Source: Chrysophaeum taylorii
Lineage: Eukaryota > Sar > Pelagophyceae > Pelagomonadales > Pelagomonadaceae
Direction of reading: 5' to 3'
DNA: 64,000 bases
Assembly: GCA_029834535.1 (NCBI GenBank)
Contig: JAQMWT010000109.1
Coordinates: forward strand, 186,001-250,000
Numbering within the stretch: position 1 is the first letter of the stretch; each line of letters begins with the position of its first letter. Under the pieces are notes generated by a model, which saw only the letters and a program-made list of their open reading frames with translations, had not been told where the DNA came from and searched no databases. Positions 30,246 through 39,500 of the stretch are shown piece after piece. Both the position numbers and the translations under genes were made by a program.

Positions 30246-33200
30246 ATGGAATCGGCCGAAACGAGCAAAGAGTCGGCCCCGGGTCCTTCTGTAACCCCTG
30301 TGGACCCTTCGGTCCCGGCTGAGTTGACGAAAGTGTCGAAAAAACCCGCTGCCAAACGTCAACGGCGAAAAAACCTCTTGAGGGGAGAGTGCGTGTGCTG
30401 CGTAGCGAGGCTCGACGCCGACGAGACGGCCAGGGGCCAGCCGCTCGACCTGGAGCGACTCCTGAATATCGAGGGCGAGCTGCCCGACAAGTTCTACGTG
30501 TGCTCGAAAATGTGCCGGGACGACTTCACCCCGAGCAAGCTACACACGACGAAGGGCGCGAAGGCCGTTCTCGCCCGGATCTCCGCGTCGCTAACTAGGA
30601 CTCTCAAGACAACCATCCGCAGCGGGGACGAGGTCCTCATCGAGCACGACTTCTCGGCGGGGTACAACATCCAGGGCGGCAACGGCGTTGTCCTGGGCCT
30701 AATCTACAACAACACTGTGTGTCGGGTCGAGTCATACGACGTGAAAACGATTCAGCAGGGAGAGATCCGCGTCCCGTTCTCCCACGTCAAGGCCAAGCCC
30801 GACAAGGAGAACGACACCCCCCCGATTCGGCGACTACCACCCGGACGGCCAGCGCGTCCGACGCTTGGATCGAGTGGGTCATCGGTTATCTCCACACTGT
30901 CGTCGTCGTCGGACTCGAATGTGCGGATCTCGGAGCTCGAGAAGGAGGTGTCGAAACTCCGGAGCACGGTCGACAAGCTCACGGCGGCCAAGACGGCTCA
31001 GCACTCTCGCTCTGTCACCGCCGAACGCGAGACGAAAGAAGCCCACGCCGACGCCTTCGCCGCGGAAATGGCGGCCGCCAAGGCAGACGCGGCGCGTCTC
31101 GAGGCCAAGTGGAAGTACGAGGACGAGGTCCGGGATGCCGCACGTCGGGAGGCACGGCTCCAGATCCGCATCGAACGCCACCAGGCCTCCAATGAGAAGC
31201 AGCGCGACCGCGATGCCGCGAGGCTGCAGCGAGCCATCGACGAGCTCAACGCGACCAAGGCCCAGTCGAACGAGGCGGCGAGACAGGCTGCGGCGGCGGC
31301 CGAGTTTCGGGAGAGGAACCGACTGAAAAAATCGGACCCTCGGGCCATGCGACAACTCAAGAACAATTACGCCGCCCTCAACCAGGAAGCGAAGCAAATG
31401 GAGATAAAGCTCGCGGCTGCCGAGGACCGCGTCCAGGCCCGGGAGGAGGAGATCGAGCGGCTGCGGGAGCGGGTCGCGGTCCTCGAGAAGCAGAACGCCG
31501 AAGTGTGGGTACCGCGGAAGCCGTCCGGCAAGGGATCCGGCAAGGGCACTCCGTGGGACTCGAAGCTCAGGGTGCTGTGTATGAAACTGCTCGCCTCGCG
31601 GGTTGCGCCTGCGGAAATCCCCGAGGTCCTGGTCTCGGTCGTCGAGGCGGTCGTTGGCCCGGAGCGAGTGCGCGACATGGAGCTCCCGTCCGCACGCTTC
31701 ATTCACGACCTGCGCTCCGAGATGGGTGTCCTTCACGAGGCCGCCGTCGCCCTCGCCGTGGGATACGGTGACGTCGTCGACGCGGCGACGGACGCGTCGC
31801 CGCTCGACGGCAAGGAGATCGCGACTACCCAACTTCGCGTCACACGCGGCGGCGTGACGGAGAACTGGACGCTGGGCGCGAGCGAGATCTCCGACCAGAG
31901 CGCGCCTGGCGAGGCCAAGGCGATCAACGATCGGTTTGGTGACCTGAATCGAGCGCTCCAGCTCGTTAACCAAGTTTACCAGGAGCTCTACGGAGCCGAC
32001 GCTGCTGCGGAGGCGCTCCCGGCCGCCGGCAGCGCTGGCGTGCAGAATCTCGCCGGCCGGGCCATCGTTACCGACAACGCCTCCGCCGCCATCGCATCGG
32101 TCCGCGAGCTCCAGGAGCATGTCCTTGCGGCGGTGCAGAAGGAGATCGGGGAAGAGCTGTGGAATTTGATGACGCAAGACGAGCGCGACGCGAAGACTCG
32201 TGTCTTTCACGGGAACTGCCAGCGACATCTCGGTACGTCGTGCCGTCCCACCAGCAATTTGTTGAGCAGGCAACACATGGCTCGACGGCGGCGCCGCCGA
32301 GGAGGCCAAGATGCTCGACACGCTGCTGAAGGATAGCATCGAGAGCTCGGAGGCGAAGCACCTGCGCCTCACCGGCGAGTTGAACAAGGTCATTCATGCC
32401 TTGTCCAAGTGTATCGGCGAGGGCGTGGATCGCTACGGGAAGGGCTTCGGGACCCCTCTCCGGGCATTCCTCGAGGGGAAGCACCCGTCGGAGCTCTACC
32501 TCACGCTCGGCCGCACGGACAAGGGGACGCGGCAGGACGCGTGCACCAACGCGGCCTGGGTCATCTTCCACAACCTCCCGATTCTCGTCGAGTTCCTCGA
32601 GAACGCGAGCTACGCGCCGCAGAACATCCTCAGGAACAACCTCTTCTCGACCTTGTCCTCGCAGGAGGTCGCCGGAGCCATTCGAGCCCGAGCGATCATC
32701 GACGACAAGCTCACGGTGCCTTTCCGATTTTTCGCCGCATCGGACGCCCTCGAGGGTTGGTCGGTTCTCGACATGGCGGGCGTTCTCGAGCGAGTGCATG
32801 CCTTCTTCCAAGTCTGCCAGGATAATCCACAACTCGTTGCGACCGCCGGTTACGCGGCCTTCGACACTGAGATCGCCACCTACGCCCAGTTCCTCGAGAC
32901 GCGGGCCGGGTCGGCGAAGCTGTCCGTCGACGGCCAGTCCACGATCCGCGACGTCGCGGCCGGTCGGGCGCGGCTCTACGCTCCGACTGACACCAATGAT
33001 CCAGAGGCCAAGACCATGCTCGACGCGCTCCGGGCCTGGGGCCGCGGCATGCGCCGCACGTTCGAGGGGGGGCAGTCTATGCGCTACGTCGGCGACGGCG
33101 ACCTCGCGGCGGTCAACCAGACGTCGGAGCTCCGGAGGGCCTTCGACGGCGCGCGGCGGAACTCGAACGAGGTCGAAGGCGAGTTTGGCGTATTGAAGTA

Positions 33201-34401
33201 TTACAACGCCTCCTACGTCAACATGAGCGTCGTGAACTGCGTCGGGGTCGTCGCGTGCCAACGGGACCACATGTTCGACCGGGCCGCCACGAGTTTTACG
33301 ACCAAGCGCCGGCGACGCGTCGCCGACGAGGTCGCTGGTCGAACGACGACGAAGGCTCGAATGCGCGATCGAGTTGGTGGAGGACGTCTCGCCACGCTCG
33401 GCGACGACTTTCGAGGAGTGTTGATGGAGGCGGCTCGTCGTGGTCGGCAGAACCACAAGGAGCAGGCTGCCGCGCGCGCGGAGGCGGCGAAGGAGCACCA
33501 TCGCCGTCGCGCCGCCGCGTTCGTCGAGAAGGCCCTCGAGCGCCAGGTGAACGACTACGCCAAGGCCCAGGAGGCCATGAAAGTCAAGCCTGTCGTCGAC
33601 GAGCAGGCCCTCGTCGGGAGGACCCTGCTCTCGACGGTCAAGAAGCGACTTGATGCGGCACTTAAGCAGATCTCGAGCGACGCTGCGCGGTCGAAGGTCC
33701 TCAAGGAGAACATCGACAGGTACGTCGTCGGCATGGGCATGGGCGACCTCAAACCCAAGTCCTACACCTCGGGCAAGGACCCGACGATCGGCTCGGCCGG
33801 TTCCAAGGCCAACATCGAATTCCTCACCGCGCACCTCGAGTACGTCTACGAGCAGATCAAGACCAACTCCCGCGAGTTGGTCGCCGAGGCGGTAGTCCCG
33901 GGCGAGCGCCGACGGCAGCTGCCAGTGCTCGGGACCGCGACGGCCCAGCGTCTCGAACTCGACGCGAGGCGGCACTTGAGCGTTGACGAGCTCAAGGCCA
34001 AGGTTGAGGAGTGCCGCGCCTTTCGCCATCCGAGGAAGCGGACGCGGACAACGAGTGGCCGCTCGAAGCTACCGACGATTGACGTGGCGTTGGTCGGGTC
34101 ACGCGTCGAGGTTCTCTGGGAGTTGTCGGGGCACCCGGGCTGCTACTGGATGCCCGGCACCATCGAGGCGGTATCCGACGAGAACTCCAAGGACGGTCGC
34201 AAGAAACTCGGGCTGGGTTGGATCTTCGTTTCCTATGACGACGGTTTCAGCGGGTGGCTCCTCGCGAACCGCCCCACCTTCTTCAACGGCTCCAAGCCGG
34301 CTTCCTGGCGCTTCGTGTCCGAGGACAACGAATACGACGACGACGACGACGAGGAGGAGGAGGAGGACGCGATGGACGTCGACGACGACGACTACGCATA
34401 G
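30246..34401 (+). CDS. Putative DDE transposase of the 4.67-kb TIR element, 1372 aa
   Basis: Exons 30246-32232 and 32270-34401 around a 37-nt GT-AG intron; 4119 nt in frame. Visible parts: a zinc finger (CVCC at 49-52 and CSKMC, about 85-89); an SH3-like stretch (about 118-175); and a long Ala/Arg/Glu coiled coil (about 215-430). A candidate catalytic core follows: DAATDASPLDG (first Asp, about 515), AIVTDNASAAI (second Asp, about 609), HGNCQRHLGN (a CxxH motif formed across the splice), and NSNEVEGEFGVLK (Glu, about 965). Near the C-terminus is a Tudor-like region (VEVLWE..., VSYDDGFSGWL; about 1268-1335) before an Asp/Glu tail. DDE transposases of the hAT/MULE/Dada type have a CxxH after the second Asp and a long insert before the Glu, which fits. 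Residue roles are inferred; I recognise no named family. Confidence 0.7.
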
Positions 34402-34779
34402 CTGCGTTCGCGGGCCCCGACGCCGGTCTCCCGAGGACGCCCGGAAAGACGAGGACACTAGAACTGGCCCCAGTGAACAAAAGGCGCCGTCTAAACGCCC
34501 ACACGACCCTCATTGGGCCTACGGACATTCCCGATGCGCCGGTTGTTGTATTTGGAGCCGATGGCGTCGTGCAGAGTAGAGCCACCTAGGCCCCCGCCTC
34601 CACCGAGGCGCCAAAATACCTCACTCCCAAGTAGATTCGCCAAATCGGCAGCTACGGACTTCGTTCCAAGATAAAATCGGCACCATTTTGGGTCAACTTG
34701 GCGACGGACAAAAAAGCCCGCCAATCCTTGGGGATTTTCGGCCCCGGCGCGGGACCCCCGAGTTCCTTATCCGACCCTA

Positions 34780-34912
34780 GTGTGGGTTTACGCCGAACTT
34801 ACTGAGGGTTAGAGATTGGGTTTACACCGAATTTACTGGGGTTAGAGATTGGGATAGGTGAACTTACTGGGGTTAGAGATTGGGACTAGGTGAACTTACT
34901 GGCCTGCACTTG
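34780..34912 (+). mobile_element. Helitron-like 3' fragment, right part (subterminal repeats and 3' end)
   Basis: Continuation of the unit broken at 30107. Repeats of GGGGTTAGAGATTGGG and GGTGAACTTACTGG end in CCTGCACTTG. The same end text closes units in the 59-64 kb array, so about 34912 is the 3' terminus. It lies only 28 bp from the next gene's ATG. Confidence 0.7.
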
Positions 34913-34940
34913 TTTATTTTAAAATAAATATCTCTGAGCG

Positions 34941-36389
34941 ATGGCGGCGAGGATTCTGCGGCGGTTGGGGCAAAGGACGAGTCGGCGGCTGAGCAGTCTT
35001 GCCGTGGAGGAAGGGAGGTCTAGGTCGCAGAACCGCGAGATAAGCCTCGCGCTGCGGTTCGCCCTCGAACGAGAGGTGTTCGACGGTCGCGGGGTGACGG
35101 CGGCGCCGGTGGGGTTGTTCTACGACCTGGATCTGTGGGATCATTTGCTCGAGAGCTGTACCGGGGCGCTGCCCGAGTTCCAGCATTATATCGCCGTAAA
35201 GTCGAACCCCGTGTCACGGATGCTGAAGCACGCGGCTCGGAAGGGCTTTGGCGCCGAGTGCGCGTCGATCGGCGAACTCTTGGTCGCGCGCGAGCGGTTA
35301 GGGCTCGAGAATGTGGTGTTCGACAGCCCCGCCAAGACGTACGCCGAGCTCGAATTCGCGCTGTCGAACGGGATAAGGTGCCACGTCGACAACCTCGTCG
35401 AGTTCGACCGCGCGATCGCCATCTTGGGCGAAGAGGAGGCGCGAACGGCGCGGCGGCCACTAGGGTTTCGGATCAACCCGAGCACGGTGGGCGAGGGTGC
35501 GATCGCGGCGCTCTCGGTGTCGACGCCCGACTCGAAATTCGGCGTCGACATCTCGGATCCGGCGACGCGGTCGCGTCTCGTCGACGCTTACGCGCGCTAC
35601 GCCTGCCTCGACTCGGTCCACGTTCACGTGGGGAGCGGCGGCATGGCCCCAGAGGCCCAGCTCGCCCACGGCATCCGCGTCGCCCTCGACTTTGCCCTCG
35701 ACGTCAACCGCGTCGCCCCCGGACGCGTAAAGGTCGTCGACATCGGCGGCGGCCTGCCCGTCAACTACGAATCGGACGACCTCTCGACCGACGCCGTCCC
35801 GACCTTCGCGGCGTACGCGGCAGTCTTGAGGCGCCACTGCCCCGAGCTTTTTGACGGGAGATTCGCGGTCCTCACCGAGTTCGGCCAGTCCCTCAACGCC
35901 AAGGCCGGTTTCCTCGCCTCGCGCGTCGAGTTCGTCAAAAAAGACGAGCGCAGGACGTCCAAACTCGCCGTCGTCCACTTCGGCGCCGACCTCTGCGTCC
36001 GCCAGGCCTACGCCAACGCCGACCATCCCCGCCGCTTCGCCTGTTTCGGGGGAACCGACGCGATGCCCCTCGACCCTGGATCCGACTCGTGGAGCATCGG
36101 CGGCCCGCTCTGCTTTCAGGGGGATTTTGTTGCCAGGGACGCCGCGGGCGTGCTCCCCGACGACCTACGCCCCGGCGACCTCCTCGTCATGAAGGACGCC
36201 GGTGCTAACACCCTCGCCCTCTTCTCGCGCCACTGCTCGAGGTTCGCCCCCCCCGTCTACGGCTTTCGCTGGAAAGACCCCCGCACCAAAACCCAAATCG
36301 ACGATCTCATCGAACTCAAACCGCGCGAAACCCTCGATTCCCTCGCGCATTTCTGGGGCGGCTCCTCCGGCTACGACCTTCCCATCTAG
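34941..36389 (+). CDS. PLP-dependent decarboxylase, fold type III (diaminopimelate/ornithine decarboxylase family)
   Basis: 482 aa, single exon, ATG 34941. The N-terminus MAARILRRLGQRTSRRLSSL is Arg/Ser-rich, a likely mitochondrial (or plastid) presequence. The alanine-racemase-type barrel has the PLP lysine in YIAVKSNP (about residue 87), the pyridine-stacking/phosphate region HVHVGSGG (about 228-234) and DIGGGLPVNY. The C-terminal beta domain has TEFGQSLNAKAGF, GPLCFQGD (the catalytic Cys loop) and KDAGANTLALF. DAP decarboxylases make lysine; ODCs make putrescine. GPLC-x-GD and DAGA look DAPDC-like, but the substrate-specificity helix is not clear, so the substrate is left open. The promoter region is made of transposon sequence. 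Confidence 0.8.
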   Translation: MAARILRRLGQRTSRRLSSLAVEEGRSRSQNREISLALRFALEREVFDGRGVTAAPVGLFYDLDLWDHLLESCTGALPEFQHYIAVKSNPVSRMLKHAARKGFGAECASIGELLVARERLGLENVVFDSPAKTYAELEFALSNGIRCHVDNLVEFDRAIAILGEEEARTARRPLGFRINPSTVGEGAIAALSVSTPDSKFGVDISDPATRSRLVDAYARYACLDSVHVHVGSGGMAPEAQLAHGIRVALDFALDVNRVAPGRVKVVDIGGGLPVNYESDDLSTDAVPTFAAYAAVLRRHCPELFDGRFAVLTEFGQSLNAKAGFLASRVEFVKKDERRTSKLAVVHFGADLCVRQAYANADHPRRFACFGGTDAMPLDPGSDSWSIGGPLCFQGDFVARDAAGVLPDDLRPGDLLVMKDAGANTLALFSRHCSRFAPPVYGFRWKDPRTKTQIDDLIELKPRETLDSLAHFWGGSSGYDLPI

Positions 36390-36483
36390 GCGTCTTTAGT
36401 TAATTTGTTGTAATTCGACGTCGACGACGACAATTACTCCCGGCGACGACGACGACTGACTGTGATTTTAAAGTTGTTGTTTC

Positions 36484-36538
36484 TCCGACTCCGACTCCGA
36501 CTCCGAGTCCGACTCCGAGTCCGAGTCCGAGTCCTCAC
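36484..36538. repeat. Hexanucleotide repeat (TCCGAC/TCCGAG)n
   Basis: A repeat of 6-bp units, directly after the stop of the kinase-WD40 gene (minus strand), between two convergent genes. In the neighbouring frame it would encode a Ser-Asp/Ser-Glu tail. Confidence 0.85.
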
Positions 36539-39500
36539 TCAAAGGGTCGTCGCGCGGAGCGTGCCGTCCGTCGAGGCGGAGAAGACGCGCGGTCGCGAGC
36601 CAGCAGGGCTCTCGGCAACATCTTCGACGCGAAGGTCGACGACGGCACCGTTGTGAGCCTTGAGGACGCATTTCGGCGCACCAGTGCGTGCCCGCCAGAC
36701 GCGGACGGTCGCGTCGGCCGAGCCCGAAACGAGGAGGCCGTCGTCGCGGGCGTGGTCCCCATACCACGCGGCGCAGTGGACCGCCTGGGTGTGACCAACG
36801 AGTTGTCGCAAGACGCGGCCCCGGTGGTGGTCCCAGACGCGAATCTTGGCGTTGGTCGAGGCGCACGCGACGACCGTCGGCGCCGAGGCCGACAGAGGCG
36901 ACACAGAAATGTGCTGCACAAAGCCGCGCTGCGAGCGGAGAGTGCGCATGCAGGTGCCAGCTTGGGACCAGATGTGGACCGACGTGTCGCGCGCTCCCGA
37001 GAGGACGGCACCGCCGCCGCCGTCGAGGCTCGCGTCGAACGCCAGACATTCGACGCTCCCAAAGTGCTGCGTGAGGTGGAATTTGCAGCGCCCGGATCGC
37101 AGGTCCCAAGCGCGGATGCACGTGTCCTTGCTCGCACTCCACGCGGACGACGCGTCCAACTGGACGTAGACCGAGTTTATGATGTCGCTGTGGCCGCGCA
37201 AAGCGACGACCTGAGGTCGTCGAAGCCGCGCGTCCCACAACCGGACCGTGTGGTCGGCGGATCCCGTCACGAAGAGTGCCGGACTCGTCGTCGTCCTGGT
37301 GCTTGAATCCTTGGTCGGCGACGACTCGACAATGGCGATGCACGAGATCCGACCCTCGTGGCCCTCGAGCGTGTGGAGTACCGTCGCGCTCTCCGTCGCC
37401 CAGACGAGACCCGTCCGGTCGTCGCCCGTCACTACGCGGTCACCCTCGACGCTGAGCGCGACGATCGCCCCGCTCCTGCCGTCCTTCGCCGGCTTGCGGG
37501 GGGGCGTACCCGAGTACTTTGCATCGCGCTCCGGCGGCACGCTGCCTGTGTCTCGCTGCTGCATCTTGGGCTCGAGCGTGGCGACGACGCGACAGCTCGC
37601 CGTCTGCGCGACGTGGACTGTTCCGTCCGCCGCGCCCGTCGCGAGCACGCCGGCCCGTGGTGCGACGCGTACGCACGAGAGGGGCGCATCGTGCTGGACG
37701 ACCACGGTCTCTTCTTGCTCCTTTTTCGGCTCGTCCTCCGCTTGCGCCTCTTCGACCAACTCGTCTTCGAACTCGTCTTCGTACGCGTCGTCCGTCGCGC
37801 GTTGATCCTCTTGATCGACGTGTTCGTCTACGACAAGGTCCGCCTCGGGAGAGCCAAACACCATCACCTCGGAGGGCCGCGCGCTGAAGAGCGGCGGCTC
37901 ATCGGCGTTAGAGCACACCGTCTCCTCGTCCTCTGAGTAGTTCGAGCCTCGTGCTTTGTCGCCCTCGATGTCGTCCACGTTATCGTCGTCGATTGGCGCC
38001 GCCGCCTGTACGTCGTCTTCGCCGCGGTGGTAGAACACATCCGTTGGTCGTGGGTCTTCGGACAACACAAGCTGCCGGCGCTCCTCCGACGGCTTCCTCC
38101 GCTCTATGCTCGCGTCGACCTCGCTCAGCGGCGGAACGCCGCGTCGTGCTGCTTCTTTTGAAGTGTCATTATTCTTTCGATGGCGGTCCAAAGTTGCCGC
38201 CGTCGATGCCGATGGCTCGTCGTTGTTCCCAGGATCAACGACGTCGACCTTTCGACTGAGCCTTCGCGAGTACAACCTGCGCAGCTCGCTCCGGTTGGTC
38301 GACGAATCTGTCGAGTTACCGTCCTCGTTCTCCCGCCGCCTGCTTTGCCGAATGTCCGGTGTTGTTGTCTCGGGAGGCGCGGCCGCCGTGGTGTTCGCAT
38401 TCCCCGCTTCGGTGGTGCGCAACACGACCACGCGCGAAGCTCGGCTGCGCCCGCGGCCGGTCTTCTCTGGTAGCCTCCTGTGGACAACGCGCTCGCTGTC
38501 TCTGGCGTCGTCCTTATGGTTTGCGTAAGCGTCCTTCTTCGAAGACGAGCGCGAAGATGGAAAACGGCCCGAGAGCATCGGGTGAATCGCAGTTGAGGGG
38601 AGCGGCTTGCCTCGCGTCGGGACGGCGAGTTGAGACACGGGCCGCCGAACTATGGGAGTCATGGTCGTTGCGATCTTTCCGTGAGCAGACGAGGCGTCTC
38701 CTCCCTTTGAAGCCGATGACGATGTCGTTCCTGTTATTAACTCCGGCGCCGTGCGCTTCGTGTGCTGCGAGGTGCGGAGGAGACGCTCCTGCCTTCCCTG
38801 CTTCCGACTCCCAACGAATCGACGACCCTGAGCACCCTTGCGTCGATTCTTGTTGGCATCTGTGTCGTGAGTTGCGGTGGTGGCCACCGTCTCAGTCGCA
38901 GCGCTCGGCATCGTTGCGACGTCTCTCGGCTTGGGTAGTTCGAGAGCCGGATCGTCTGACACGAAGATGTTGACAACGCCGTCGCGCTGGCGCGGTGGCG
39001 TAACCGACTTCTTGGGCCGCCTCGAGTCATCTTTTCCAGCCACTTTCAGGGGAAGCTCAAAGTCTTGACTGGCGCGTCGCGAGCTCCCAGTCGGCTGCGG
39101 CGTCGTTGGCGTCCTGTTGATGTTGTTGTTGTTGAGCATGGCCGGCGGGATCAACAGCATGCCGGCACCAGCGTCAAGCGACGCGCCACATGAATCTGAT
39201 TGTGCACTTGGCGTTGCGGCCGCCGCCGACGAAGGCGTAGTTGCTGGCGGGAGGCTAAACGATCGCCGGCGGTGGCAGTCGTCTATCTCGGTTGGCGGCG
39301 AAGCTGGGTTCGCCCTAGAGGCCGCCGGGATGGCGGTGCTACGATCGAGAAGGGCAGGGTCGGTAATAACTCGCAGGGACGCCACCGAGCGACGCGCTCC
39401 GTGCGACGATTCGGTGCCAGAGGTTGTTGACGGCCGTGACGGATAGAGCGATTCGGCGGGCGCGCGGCGGCCGACGTCGTGCGCTTGAAACTCGCGCCAA

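Larger units (their letters stand above)
30107..34779 (+). mobile_element. 4.67-kb TIR DNA transposon with 14-bp TIRs and 7-bp target duplication, unassigned superfamily
   Basis: The left end TAGGGTCGGATAAG (30107-30120) is repeated exactly, inverted, at the right end (34766-34779), with weaker match for about 7 bp more. It is flanked by GTGTGGG at 30100-30106 and GTGTGGG at 34780-34786. Both flanks are pieces of the same Helitron subterminal repeat, so the empty site can be read across. Inside is a single intact two-exon gene. No stops, frame shifts or TIR mismatches are seen, so the copy looks recent. A 7-bp duplication is unusual: hAT gives 8, Mutator 8-11, Dada 6-7. Confidence 0.85.
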
